Source of the DNA: Proteles cristata cristata
Taxonomy: Eukaryota; Chordata; Mammalia; Carnivora; Hyaenidae
Length of the DNA: 64,000 nucleotides
Direction of reading: 5' to 3'
Assembly (NCBI GenBank): GCA_017311185.1
Contig: JAESUZ010001741.1
Span: 62,001 to 126,000 of the forward strand
Made by a program: the position numbers and the translations under genes
Part shown: piece by piece, positions 43,084 through 54,987 of the stretch
Position numbering within the stretch: the stretch's first letter is position 1
Layout: each line of letters opens with the position of its first letter
The notes under the pieces: generated by a model
Database searches by the model: none
What the model was told of the DNA's origin: nothing
The model's input: the letters and a program-made list of their open reading frames with translations, nothing else

Positions 43084-43183
43084 CTTCAGGAAGGTGAAGA
43101 CTTTCTGTTCTTTTTCACCATTCACATCCCCTTTCTCAAAAAGCTGGAAATTCGGTACATATCCTCTCCCTGGACGCACATAC
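43084..43183 (-). CDS. GPX5: GPX5 exon 4
   Basis: 100 nt: one base completing Lys, then 33 codons with [18 protein letters not shown] and [11 protein letters not shown]. Acceptor TTGCAG and donor GTGAGT are good. Intact by itself, but reached out of frame from exon 3: the shifted reading meets TGA after about 15 codons. Confidence 0.93.
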
Positions 43184-43566
43184 CTGCAATGAGCCACAGG
43201 TGGCCTGGAAGCTCCAGGTGTAGGAGAGAAGGCTGGGGGCGGGGTGGGCACCAGGGCTGGGGGCCGGGGAAATCAAGCCATTCTTCACCCCGGGTTCCCT
43301 GATTCACGTAATTTTTCTTGAGGCACAGCGTGAGCCCCTGCCCCCACACTGAGTCTCTTCCAGCTCCTTCTGTGGTCCTGCTCCTCTGAGGTCCATGCAG
43401 ATCTCACCCCCAGGGAGAAGGAGAGTGTCCAGACACATCAGGAGAGGACAAAGTTGAGGTGAGTGTGCAGGGGCCCCCAACCCACCCAGGAAGCCCCAGT
43501 GTGAAAGTGCCCGTGCAGACAAGAAAAGTGGCCAGAGGCCTCCGTAGGTTCTAGGCAGGCACTTAC

Positions 43567-43682
43567 TTCAGCCCTGGAAGGATCTCTGAGTTCTCCTGGC
43601 TCCTGCTCCCCAAACTGGTTGCAGGGAAAGCCCAGCACCACCAGGCCCAAGGGCTTCAGCTCCTCCTGAAGCGCGTTCAGTT
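43567..43682 (-). CDS. GPX5: GPX5 exon 3 with frameshift
   Basis: Begins with AA completing Glu, then [20 protein letters not shown] and NQFGEQEPG, including the active-site Gln motif FPCNQFG. The 3' end needs the other frame for SEILPGLK, which joins exon 4 as LKYVRPG. Length is 116 nt where 118 is expected, so two bases are missing around 43,589-43,597. Donor GTAAGT and acceptor CTTCCCACAG are intact. Confidence 0.9.
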
Positions 43683-43744
43683 CTGTGGGAAGAGAAGAGA
43701 CCATCGGGTATCTGGAGACCCTGCCTTGTGTACAGAAAGATCTA

Positions 43745-43870
43745 TGGAGCCACCCATTTCACAGAGAAGGAGACAGAGGTCCAGGGAAGGAAAAGTCTCT
43801 AGACTGAAAGACTTTTAGTGATGGGGCTGGAGGTAGATTCTGGACCTCCTGACTTGCATTCAAAAGCCCT
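43745..43870 (-). mobile_element. MIR-like ancient SINE
   Basis: TTTCACAGAGAAGGAGACAG matches the reverse of the MIR core; heavily decayed. Confidence 0.55.
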
Positions 43871-44637
43871 TTATTATAGGGTAATGTTTCCCAAGTCCGT
43901 GACACATCAGAATCAGCCCTTCCGGAGAAGCAAGGCTGCCCATCCAGAGGGTTCTCTGAGTCCCTTCTTCTGATGTGACCCCCCGCTATCTTTACTATTT
44001 AAAACCTCACCAGGTTACTGTGGAGCGTAACAGGAGCGCACAGGTGGGTATTTAATGGGCTCGGTTTCAGTTTGGCAGGATGAAAAAGTTCTGGAGATCT
44101 GTCTCCAGACACGTGAATGTGAATACACTTAACACCGCTGGTCAGTACACTTGGAAATGGTTACAAGTGAAAATTTTATATCTTTTGTTAACCACAATTT
44201 TAAAAAACAAACAAACATAACTTGCTTTCCCTGCTTGGTTAATTGCAGGACTGAACCTTTTTTTTTTTTTTCAGAAAAAGACACAGATGATAATGGGCTT
44301 CTCTCCTGGGTACAGACTGGGTCCCTGTGTGGAGCAGGAATGGCCCGGCTGGACAGAGAGAGCCCGAGGAAGTCCAAGCCCAGCTCCCTAGCGTGCTTCA
44401 GCACTCCTCGGGGTGCTGATGATGCGCTTCCCTCAGTCCTCACCCACATGACGCGACGTCAGTGCCCAAACACAGGCTGCCTGCCTCCTTCCACTGCTTT
44501 CCCATCTGTCTGCTCAGATTTTTATAATCAACATCTTTGTTAACCCTTCCTGGGCTAGATGGTATCCGTCCCCTGACAAACACCAGCCAGACCCACGCAG
44601 ATTTTCCACAGCCAGCTGCTCAGCAGGTACCGCCTCC

Positions 44638-44702
44638 TGGTCCTTCTTCCTCCCTTCCCTCCCCTTCCCTTCCCTCCCCTCCCCTCCCCTCCCCTTCCCT
44701 CA
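44638..44702. repeat. CCCTT/CCCCT-rich repeat
   Basis: Imperfect units of CCCTTCCCT and CCCCTCCCCT. Confidence 0.85.
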
Positions 44703-47080
44703 CTTTCACAGAGGCTTTCTGTTGGTTCTGGACGGAAGGTGTTGCGCCTGAACTCTCCCGTGAAGGGAAGGTGTGGACGGCTTACGCATCCGAGGATGGC
44801 CTGGTCACTTCTGGAACTTTCCCGAGGCCTCCGGGCCGCTTGCTCCACCCACCGGGGCGGCGTGGAAGGAACTCTGGCCTGGGGGTCCGGAGCCAGCTCC
44901 GCGGCCCAGTCCCCTGCGAGCCTGGGCCGGCCTCACCGCCGGCCTCGGCGTCCCCGTGGGAACACGAAGACGTTCACCTGGATTCCCAGCAGGTCGCCAG
45001 GAGGCCCTCCAGGTTTCATACTCCAGAACCTAACGTCAGCCCTGCCTGGAATAGTTCTGTCTCTCACGTCTCTCACTCGTGTGACGGTTTTACGAGCCAC
45101 GACAGTCACGCGCCTGTAGCTCCCAGCAGAGGAGAGCGAGGGCTCAAGTCCATCTGCCGCCACGGGCCCCTGCCCGGCAGCACCCGATCACGTAGTCAGC
45201 ACCCCCGCCCCACCCCTGCATCGCGCTCTCGGAATCGAACACTGGCTCCATCACTGGCTCCGTCTGCCCTGTTCCTCCTCAGATCTCCTGAGAGGATGTG
45301 AGCGGAGCTCTATGTGACACAAATACGTTCCACAAAACAGAAATACGTCGTACACGACATTCTTGCGGCCTGATCTTAGGCTAAACTCCTCCACGAGGCA
45401 GATCTCACCTTATTCTTCCCCCACTCGATCCGTGTAGAGTCCATGAAGGACCCGAAGGGCTGACTCCACGGTGCTCATCAGCACAGCCAGACCCCCTTCC
45501 CTACGTCAGGAAAGGAGCTGCCCGTCGCTCACGGAATCCAGGGAGTGTGAAAAGGAAGCTACGTGGTGAAACAGAGGCAAACGGGAACTGATCAGAGAAA
45601 GGGCAGAAGGACATAATGTGATAAGGAAGGTCCACAGTTAAAGTAGGATTAAGCCAGGCCCCCTGGAAATCCAAAGGACTAGAAAGGACTCTAGCCAACC
45701 CCCACCTGCCCTGACGGCACACAGACAAAGCCGGCCTCTCCGCAGCCTTCAGGGCGGCTGCTGCTCCTGCCGGCGCTGCAGGCTGCGGGGCTCCGTCCCT
45801 GCTCCTGGGCAGAAGCGCTTCTGTAAGCAGCTTCTGCACCGAGTGCTCGCTCACGCGCACGTGCACACGCTCACGCGCACACCAGCAGAACTGAGAACAT
45901 TATGTGACAGCACCCCTCTCCGTCACCATGAGGCCGGGTGCTAAGGTGAACAGTTTTAAGAATTTGTCTTTTTTTCCCCCTTTGCTACTGCAATGAAAAT
46001 TACAGTCATGTTGGGAACCAGGTGTGGGGATTTAGAGACTCTGGACCTGGAGGGCCCTTTTCAGTGCTTACTGCTGAGACTCAGTGCTACCTCCAACGTA
46101 TCTGAGTACACGAGACAGATCTCCTATACCTCCTGACTCAGCTTTTTATTAAGCAAATTCTACAGCCCAGGGTCCAGGGGCTTCATACCCAATCAGGCAG
46201 CACTGAGTAACAGAAAACCACATCAACTCTCAAAAGTAGAGCATCCTCTGGCCAATTTCAGAGCAGTAGGAAGATGTTTCCAGAACTGCCTTTTACTGAA
46301 CACATTGTACCCATCATAACTGCTGCTCACCCACGCACGACGTAGAAGTTGCCCACAACTTCATAACGAGAAGGCAGAGGCTAACAGAGGAGAAGGGTGA
46401 CCAAAAGTGATCACCCCACTATGGATGAGAGTTTGCTCGCCTCTCCATGATTCCATCCTGCCTCCAAGTCACCTGGATCACGACTATCCGTCCCTGAGCT
46501 GCCCTCCCCTGCTGCACACATGCGTCTCATCAATGAGGCAACTGAGCTGTGAACTGGGACTAGACTGAGGCCAGAAGCCAAGACTCCTGACTCCAAATCC
46601 AGCCGCTGTAGACCTCCAGTCCTCCAGTGGTTTCTGCGCGTGCTTTGATTCTGATAGCTCTCTGACTTCATCCATCTGTAAAACTTCCACACTGATTTTT
46701 TCCCTCCTCTTCATGGGTATCCCACTGAGATGACTTAGCCCAAGGTCTCCTCCAAACCCTGCTGCCCACTGTGATGCCCGCCCCCGTCTCATGCCTTGGG
46801 CCCGGCCCTGAGGCTGAATCTGATGTAGCTGGAAGGGTACCCAGGAGACCCTAACCAGAGATGGAAAAGAGTAACGACCAGAGTAAGGAGACTCTTCTCC
46901 ACCTAGATTCAGCTCAGGGAACACCTGTTGATAGGACTGAAGAAGAGGCAAGAAGAAAGGTTAATGGAAAAGCACAGGAAGAAAGCAAGCAGAGGCTGGA
47001 GTGTCACAGGCATGCCTAACGCAGGACAGGATGGTGATCTACCTTGGAGTCCCGCCCCGCCCCCTCTCGAGGTCACCCAC

Positions 47081-47167
47081 CTTCATCTTCTCGGGCTTGG
47101 GATTTGTCTGCGCTAGGCAGACTAGCAGCAGAAGTAAGAGGTAGGAGACCGTTGACTGTGCGGTCAT
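47081..47167 (-). CDS. GPX5: GPX5 exon 1 (signal peptide)
   Basis: 29 codons, MTAQSTVSYLLLLLLVCLAQ followed by TNPKPEKMK, then donor GTGGGT. A hydrophobic Leu core marks a secretory signal peptide, and the sequence resembles GPX5 rather than GPX6. ATG context GCCATGA has G at -3. A TATA-like GTGTATCAAAAGG lies some 55 bp upstream. Confidence 0.88.
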
Positions 47168-49344
47168 GGCTAGTGCGTGAAGTTCTGGTCTTGGACGCTG
47201 GGACCTCGCGCACTCTGGCAGCCTTTTGATACACTAGCCAAGCCTGCGCAGGCCAATCGCAAGCTGGCGAGGGTTTCTGGGGCATAGAGTGGGGATGTAG
47301 AATTTAAACCACATCCTCACCCACACACACCCCCACGGGCAATCAGTGCTCATCAGTGCGATGAGGGCCTGGGACTCATATAAATTCTGGCAGAGTTATG
47401 ACAATGCGAGGGCAAGGGCCCGTGGTCACGGAACACTGTCTGCGTGAACTGAGTGGAGGGTAGTGTCCAGGTGCAGATGGGGCCTCTCCAGCCTTGCGGT
47501 AAAGTCACTGCAAACAGGACACTCAGACGTCCCAAATACCATGCGTAGTATCGTGATTTGTGGACCACCTAGGCCTCCTCTAAGAGAGGTGGAAGGAAAC
47601 CGGCCCTGAGGAGGGAAAAATATTTGCAATAAATGTGAAGGAAGCGCATTAATATTTCAAGATACAGCTGCCTTCAAGCGCTCCCAAATCAGTAAGAGAA
47701 AACAACGAGCCCAGCTGACGCCTGGGCACCAGACAGTAAACCGAATGGTACGTGTGCAGGATACAATGTTCTTCCTCACCAGTAATCAAAGAGATTACTC
47801 ACCAGTAATCAAAGAGATCACAGAAAAGATGCATTCTGTGTTTATCAGATTGGCCACCCTTCAAAGGCACGGAGGCACCTGCCTGGCTTTCCTAAGTCTG
47901 GTATGGGAGGGTTTTGCACACCAGATGGGGCGGGAGGGGGGGGACCCAGTTTTCCGGAGGAGGATCTACTGTTCTGAATGTGCTTCTTTTAAAAGTGGTG
48001 TTAATCTCCTGGCAGCCCCAGGGCCTGAGGAGGAAAATGGAAATGAGACACAAATTCCTCCAAGAAAAAAAACGCCTCGCCTCTCTACCAGCAGCTGTCG
48101 GGTTCATCGAGTTCCCAGCATCTCTGTTAAAATAGGACTGGATGAGGGATACAGACTTGGGGCCCCGGAATTGCTGGATTTCCCACTTCAGTAACATATT
48201 AACAGCCCCCCAGCCCACCCCCGACGCCCCACCCCACCCCCGCCAACCTCGGAGGTTTCCCAAGCTCCTTATCCCTCTCTTGCCGACCGGTCTGGGTCCC
48301 AGGTGCTAAGGCCTGAGTGAATCACCCTCCTCAATTCACAGCCCTTTGTTCCTGCAAAGCCCCCTCTAGTGTTGTATATTATTTACAGCCTCGATTTCCA
48401 AACCACATTCTCCCTCTCCAGTCCCCGCGAGTAAAATATGTTTCCTATTCCTATCATTTAGAATTCTGGAAAAACTCTCACATTCCTCATCAGATTATTA
48501 GCCCCTTAAAGCTTAAAAAAAAAAACCCACTCACATCCTCCCCCCATTTAATGTCAGATTCAAATGGTTGAGTTCATCAAACTCTTACATTCACGACACT
48601 TTAACATCATCAGGCTGTGCAATGATTGTCTTATTACATTAATTAAAAAAATTTTTTTTGTCTTCCACCCACTGCTGTTTCCAGCTCTCGGGGAGGATCG
48701 CCAAGGAAACGGTCATGCAGACGGGAAGCCAGGCCCCTGACAGCAGGAAGGCAAAGGCTGAGACGAGGCGAAGGTTCCTGGGCTTTGAACACCAAGTCAG
48801 TAGATGAGAGCAACTACCTGGGCTCGCCCCCCGGGGGGGGTTGAGGGGGGACTAAGAAGGAGCCTTCGGACCCTCCGATACCCACCCATCTGCACCTCTC
48901 TTCCCACAGCCTTCCCCCCAGAGAGCCTGGGGCAGCTCTCTCTGCTACCCGCCCCCTCTCCCCACAGCGGCAAGTTCCTCTCACCAGCCCACCACCACCC
49001 AGGCCTCCGCCTCCAAGTCTGAAGGGGCTCAGCTCTTTGAGTCTGGGCAGTCGTGAGCTCTCTTTTGTTATCCCAGATTCCCATCTCTCCTCAGGGGCCT
49101 CCAATCTGCTGGGGGGCGGGGTAGGGGAGCCCAAAACAATGGCCTCAGACCCAGCCACAAAGCTCCCCCGGCCTGGAGGCGGCTGCGCTGGGTTTCCCGC
49201 TTTGTGAACCGTGGCCGCAGACCCTGACCCCTGGCCCCCGGCACCGGCCGCCTCTATCACAGCTCATAGCACAATGGACATTAAAATATCAAGCCTCAAA
49301 AATAACATTTTTGTTACTTAACGATGTTTTCCATTCCTTTATCC

Positions 49345-49450
49345 TTCCGAAGCTGTGTGACTTTGGGCAAGTTACCCTCTGCGCCTCTGGTTTTTGTTTA
49401 TAGAGTTGCGAGAATTATATGAAATTTATAGGGCTAATTTTTAAAAATAT
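49345..49450 (+). mobile_element. MIR remnant
   Basis: AGCTGTGTGACTTTGGGCAA followed by GTTACCCTCTG is the MIR core. Confidence 0.75.
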
Positions 49451-51639
49451 AATAAAAGATGATTCATTCAAACTCTAAACATGACCTGGCCCAAGGTGAA
49501 CGTCCAGTGTTGACTCAACAGATTGGGACCCTGATACGCAAGTAGAAAACCCGATTCACCCAAAGTCCCCGGAAAGTGCGCACGGCTCCTGCATTACTTG
49601 TTCTCTTTACTATTTTATCTTTGCTCCGTACACAGTGACTCCAGAGCAGGAGAGAAGCTCTCATCATAAACCCTGCCTCAGTGGTCCAGCCAAGTGACCT
49701 AAAATCTCCACTGTTTGACTACTCTGTCCTGGAGAAGAGAAATTTCCAGGGCTCAGGCTCCACGGGGTGGGGGGGCACTTCCTGTCACCATGGTGTCCCA
49801 GTCCACCTGCCCCTCCCAGCACCCTGCCTCCTCCTCCACCAGCCACTAGAGCCATTATCCAGTCCCTGTCATTGCGTTTCTGGAAGGTGCAAACAACTCC
49901 CACGTGTCTTCTCTCTTCCAGGCTCTTCCTTCCTGAGGACCCCTGCCCTGCACTGATAGAGCGACAGGAGGGCCAACCAGGTGAGTACAGCATCAAACCC
50001 AGCCTCTCCAGCGTGCATCAACCTCTCCCACGCCCCCCCACCCCACCCCCCGCCTCCTTTCCAGGACCCCCTCCTGTGGCAAGTCTCTCACTTCACACAA
50101 GCTGAATCCGTCTCTTCTCCAAAACACACCTCTTTGCACTTAGATTCTTGAACTTGGAGGTCAATTATTCTGAATACTTTGGGATTCCGCCTCCCCTGCC
50201 CCAAATTACCTCTGTGTTTTTTCCCACTGAGAGGGCAGAGAATGCAATTTTATCAGATTTTACCGAACAAGATTCTAGGTGGAAATGTTTGTGAACTGAG
50301 CCATAGATTTAAGGCTGAAAACCCATCCACATCTAAACTGAACCATAAACTCTTGTCACTTTCTGACTTTAAAAATCCTACAATTGCCAGTAATTCATGA
50401 TTTAATAGACAGTGATGAAGTTTTGGGGAGATGGTGGGGTGGTCTGGAGCCGGTGACCAAGAAAGAAGTCTTAAAGACGTCCTCGGTGCAAAAGGGTGAT
50501 TTTACTAAAGCTCAGGGACAGGACCCGTGGGAGGGAAGAGCCGCACTGGGGTCGTGACGGGTAACTCATCAAATACCCTCAGGTTGGGAGGGGTCAGGGG
50601 TGGAGTGAGTCTCCAAGGAAATTTGGAAGCAAGGTTTCTGGGAGCTTGAGGGGCTGGTGTTGCCTGGGAAACGCCATTTATTACCGTTTAGTAAAACGTC
50701 AGTCACGAGCCCCTTCAGATGTGCATCAGGGGCCATATGTTTGGAGTATGATTGTCAGTATTTACTTGTGGGAGTTGAAATAAAGGAAGTTTCCAAAGGA
50801 ATTTTTATGTAGACTTACAGGGTCCTGGGGGTCAGGATAATGGCAAGTGAAGATTCCCTTTGCCCCGGCAAAGTGTCATCATCCAGGCGGCTGAGCTCCT
50901 GGGGGAGGTCACTCTGCCTGTTTCAAGACTTGTCAGTGGCTGCAGGCAGTAAAGGGAATTTAATTTCTCATTTGCCATTGTTTCCCCCATCACCATGGCA
51001 GCACTTAAACCCCTTTCCTTTGCTCTCGGGTGGCAGGAGGGTCTGAGGAATGTCACACAGCTCCCACGAGAGGAGAGAAGGGGGGTGAATGTTAGCCTGG
51101 ACTCTGTCCTCAGCTTGCCCCGCGGTCCTTCATCACATAGGGTGGCAGAAATCACCGCGTCTCCAGCACCGCCTGCTTTTCCCACTCAGACGCCAATGTT
51201 TCCTTGAGCTACCACTCCTTTGAGGAGAACTTTCTTGCCCAACGTCACACAGCTCATGAGCTCGAGTTAAATAAAGCCTTCAGACTCCCTGTCCTCACTT
51301 CTGTTACTGACTTGATCCTGCCTGAAAATTGACACCAAGTTTCTTGCGTTTTAATTAAAAGTAACAAAAGTTGGTTCCTTTGATTATAAAGGGAACAGGT
51401 TCAACTTTTGCCGCGATGCTGTCCACCTCTTCATCCCAGATTTAAACTCAGCCTCTGCCACCCCAACCTGACGTGGAGATTTTTGTCCCTATTTAGTTTT
51501 ATTTGAACATTTCCCCTGAATTATCTCATCTCCGTGGGCATCTGGGATCCCCATTCAGACCTCCAGAACTTTCCTTACTCTGGGTGCAAGGGTGAGGCAT
51601 ACGACTTATTCCTAAATCTGCAACTTTAAAATTACATTG

Positions 51640-51790
51640 CGTATGTTTATGTAATATTTGTAGTTCACAAATGTCCTTCACATCAGTGATTCCATTTAGC
51701 CCTCCCACTTAGGCAGGTAGGACATGCGTTCCTTGCTCACATTTGCAATGGAAAAGTGAGGTTCGGAAAGGGGACGTGACGTGGGCAAAG
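51640..51790 (-). mobile_element. MIR remnant
   Basis: Contains the reverse of the MIR core (GGAAAAGTGAGGTTCGGAAA, then GGGCAAAGTCTCAGAACAG). Confidence 0.65.
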
Positions 51791-52424
51791 TCTCAGAACA
51801 GTGTAGACCTAGACCAAAAGCTTGAGTTTTTAGTTCAAATCTATTTGTCTCTCCGCTCTTGACTCAATTTCACCTCAACCATGTTTGGGAATGGAGGAAA
51901 GTCCTAGAGAGACCGCAGTCCTTTTGCATTTAATTTTCACCCACACGTGTTCTTAACCTTCTGACTTCCGTCCCCAGGCAGGTGGAGGTCTGGGGCTCTC
52001 TCCCCCGGTCTGGGCTGACGGTGGCTCGGAGCCTTCCGGAAGCCAGGCGGCCTAGCACGCGGCTGTGTCACAGATGCCAGCTTTCTGCTCCAGGGAGAGC
52101 TCTGCTCCTGGGGGGGGTGGGGGGGTGGGGGAGGGCGGCGAGGGGGGGAGGCAGAGACAGGAAGGATGTGTGCCCCCCAGGGCGGTGCTCTCGGCTGGTA
52201 CTCCTGCCCTAATGGGCTGGGGGAGGGCGTGGGAGAGAGCTCCGTGTCCTTGCACCGCTACCAGGATCTGACGAGCCCATACCTTTCGAAACCAGAGCCT
52301 CCCACCTGCGCAGTCTCCAGTCTGGGCCGCGGGCCCTTGCTGCTCCCAGGGAAAGAACAAATATGCTAAATATGCCCTTTGTCAGCAAGTCCGCCCTGCG
52401 CCCGTCGCCAGACTTCATAGATCT

Positions 52425-52510
52425 GTGAGGCTTTGGGAAAATACCTCCCTAGGCCTCAGTTTACCCATTTATAAATCAGAAAATCACCAAAGTCCTTTCT
52501 AAGGCTGACA
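52425..52510 (+). mobile_element. MIR remnant
   Basis: GGCCTCAGTTTACCCATTTA with CTTTCTAAGGCT downstream. Confidence 0.7.
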
Positions 52511-52796
52511 TTCTCAGGTGTTTTTGTTTTTGTTTTTTTTGTGTGTGTGTCTCAGCTTTTGAAAGAGATTCTGAGCCGGTTTGATCAGTTATTAGATGAT
52601 TGGGAAGCGAAAGTGAGAATCAAGAAATTATATGGATTTTGAGCTCTCCTGCGGCCTATAGGTTTTCCAGGCCACACCTGTATACGTGAGAGCCAGATGC
52701 TCAGTGAAGGAGACGACTGGCTGGTCCAAGCCACAGGGCCAGGGACAGACCCAGCTACAATCGTGCTCCCACAACTGTATCCACGTCAGAGGCAGG

Positions 52797-52925
52797 CAGA
52801 GCAGATGCAGAGCCTGGAGCTACTTCAGATTCTGTGTTTCCCCCCTCTCTGCTCCTCCCCCACTCATGCTCTGTCTCATTCTCTCTCTCTCTCTCTCTCA
52901 AATAAATCAACATTAAAAATTTTTT
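52797..52925 (+). mobile_element. 5'-truncated SINE
   Basis: Starts at CAGAGCCTGGAGCTACTTCA and ends in (CT)n and TCAAATAAATCAACATTAAA; no tRNA-derived head. Confidence 0.85.
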
Positions 52926-54510
52926 TTAAAGTTCAATTGCCTGGATGGATAGACTAAATTAGGCACCAGTCTCAAAATGGCAATTCATATAAACTTAGAT
53001 AGACTTTTAGTTGACATTAAGGCAAAAGTGAAGTGCTTCAAGGATATTAGAGAAAAGAATGCTGCCTTGGACTATATTGATTAGTGCACAGTATTCCAAA
53101 AAAATTGCTTTTAATTGATTGAATCAGACCTGAAATGGGGTTTCTATCTATGGACAGAACAAATTAAAATGTAAATTAGTAAATCAGAGCATTTTCTAAG
53201 GAAGATAGTCAGGATGCAAGCTGGCTTCCAGTATGTATTTGTTGAATTTTTAGACAGTTACTTAGACATGCCTGAGGAGGGATAAGGCAGGTGCAGGCCA
53301 CACCCTCCGAGCCACCTCCAAGGAACCACCGAACAGGAAGAGCCTAAACGCATAGCAGGCTCAGAAGCCAGAGTGGAGGGAGATTGGGGGAGGGGGGCGG
53401 GGTGAAGCTGAGCAAGCGCACAAAAGGTGCAACGTGTCCTTAAGGTCACAGCAAAAGTTCATTAGAAACTCATAAGTATGCAATACATAAATAAATACGA
53501 TTACAACAGAATGCATCAGGGGCATGCGCAAAGCCAAAGTGTGATGTAACCGCCAGCTGTCAATCAAAAATGTCAATCAAAGCCAAATTTACTTGTACAC
53601 AAAGCAGGCTTAAGAGGGTGCAGCCAGAGCTTGTCGAGGCCGTTCCCACCCTGGGTTCGGCAGGGCCGCTCTCTCTGTACGAAGTGAACTATACTTAGCT
53701 GCTCAATGGACTGTGTCCGCACTCCGGCGCCAGGTCTCCAATTCTTGCACGCGTCTGGGCCAGGAACCGAGTGACCCGATAACACGGAATAACTGGGTGA
53801 ACTAATGAAGGGAGGAAGTGATCCATCTGCCTCGATTTGGCGCCCCTCCACTCCCTCTACCACGCAGCGAGCAGACTGAACTTGGTAAAAATATACGGTT
53901 AAATCCAATACGGTGTTTTCCCACTTGCAGGTCCCAAGGCTGCTCAGAGACGGAACCGAATGACCACGAGGCCCCACGCGTCGGGGCGCCGCTCAGCCGC
54001 CAGCCTCGGGGCCCCCGTCTCCACCTGGTGCTGCCTCTCACTGTGCCCCTGGCATCCCGGGTCTCACCTCCCTGGTCCCCGGGCGGAGGGACCCCCTCTG
54101 CCTCCCCCTACTTACACTGTGTGATACCATCTGTTGTCTTCTTTCCAGGGCTTATCAAAGTGAGTAACTTCCTTGTTTATTCAGTGACACAAGGATGCAT
54201 CGGTTTATGGTCTGCCCACCCAGGAGGTGTGAGCTGCCAGATTTATCTAAAAGGCACCTGCTTTTATTCATTACGGGCTTAATAAACGTTTGTCATATGA
54301 ATAAGTGACCTCTAGATGTTTTAGAGTAATGGTTTATATATTTGGTTAGACGTACATAAGCCATTTACAGATCTGGTGAAAACTAAGGACTCCTCACCCA
54401 CTCCAGGAAAATGGCGGTAAGCGCTGTGGTTATAACATCAAGGGTTCCTGATTCCTCAGTCCTCTTGCTGTCGGTGGTGATGTTAGGTTTGCTTAAGATT
54501 CCAGAAACAG
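52926..54510. other. Unassigned DNA
   Basis: 53,800-54,110 is CpG-rich with open frames on both strands (154 + and 134 -) without recognised domains. Otherwise nothing seen. Confidence 0.3.
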
Positions 54511-54724
54511 GGGCGCCTGGGTGGCTTAGTCGGTTAAGCGTCCAACTTTCGCTCAGGTCATGATCTCGTGGTTCGTGGGTTCAAGCCCCGTGTCGGGCTC
54601 TGTGCTGACTGCCAGCTCAGAGCCTGGAGCCTATTTCAGATTCTGTGTCTCCCTCTCTCTCTGACCCTCCCTGGCTCACGCTGTCTCTCTCTCTCCTAGA
54701 AATAAATAAAAATATTAAAAAAAT
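54511..54724 (+). mobile_element. SINEC_Fc-type SINE, first of a tandem pair
   Basis: CCAGAAACAG lies before the head and AGCAGAAACAG after the tail. Confidence 0.95.
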
Positions 54725-54735
54725 AGCAGAAACAG

Positions 54736-54951
54736 GGGCGCCTGGGTGGCTTAGTCTGCTGGGAGCTGTCCGACTCTCGCTAGGTCATGATCTCGCGGTT
54801 TGTGGGGTTTGAGCCCCGGCCGGGCTTCCAGCGACTGTCAGCTCAGACCCGAGAGCCCCGAGTCTGTGTCTCCCTCTCCTCTGACCTCCCGCTCACGCTG
54901 TTTCTCTCTCTCCTAGAAATAAAAAAAAAAAAATTTAAAAAAAAAAAAAAT
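54736..54951 (+). mobile_element. SINEC_Fc-type SINE, second of a tandem pair, decayed
   Basis: Follows the first copy across AGCAGAAACAG, closed by AGCAGAAACAG at 54,952-54,962. Several small deletions in the body. Confidence 0.92.
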
Positions 54952-54987
54952 AGCAGAAACAGAAAATCTTTTTCCCAAGGACATGAG

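Larger units (their letters stand above)
43683..47080 (-). other. GPX5 interval between exons 3 and 1 (exon 2 not found)
   Basis: About 3.4 kb. I looked for the reverse complement of the catalytic-Cys exon (VNVATYCG-type) and saw none. Contents: MIR-like DNA at 43,745-43,870, a T-run at 44,259, a CT-rich repeat at 44,638-44,702, a GC-rich patch at 44,740-45,300 with a 254-codon plus-strand open frame, and unassigned DNA. Confidence 0.55.
41833..47167 (-). pseudogene. GPX5: GPX5 locus, apparently inactivated
   Basis: Four of five expected GPX5 exons are present in order on the minus strand: 47,167-47,081, then 43,682-43,567, 43,183-43,084 and 42,039-41,833. GPX5 is a secreted epididymal glutathione peroxidase that uses Cys instead of selenocysteine and protects sperm from peroxides. 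Two defects are visible. Exon 3 is 116 nt, and its start and end need different frames, which implies a 2-nt deletion near 43,589-43,597; the shifted frame meets TGA within exon 4. Exon 2, which carries the catalytic Cys, was not found between 43,683 and 47,080. Splice sites of the visible exons are intact. A recent loss, an individual allele or an assembly error are all possible. Orientation convergent with SCAND3 agrees with human synteny. Confidence 0.65.
47168..52424. other. GPX5 upstream region, largely unassigned
   Basis: Moderately GC-rich with little recent transposon load. Only MIR remnants at 49,345-49,450 and 51,640-51,790 were recognised. Open frames up to 149 codons show no domain. 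GPX6 exons were not seen. Confidence 0.4.

Noticed and set aside
43990..44060. CCTCACCAGGTTACTGTGGA as a possible GPX5 exon 2 end
   Set aside because: Looks like a donor and first bases of the exon, but the translation does not match the catalytic Cys region.
44537..45301. 254-codon plus-strand open frame antisense in the GPX5 interval
   Set aside because: Begins in a CT-rich simple repeat and GC-rich DNA; Pro/Ser-rich with no domain.
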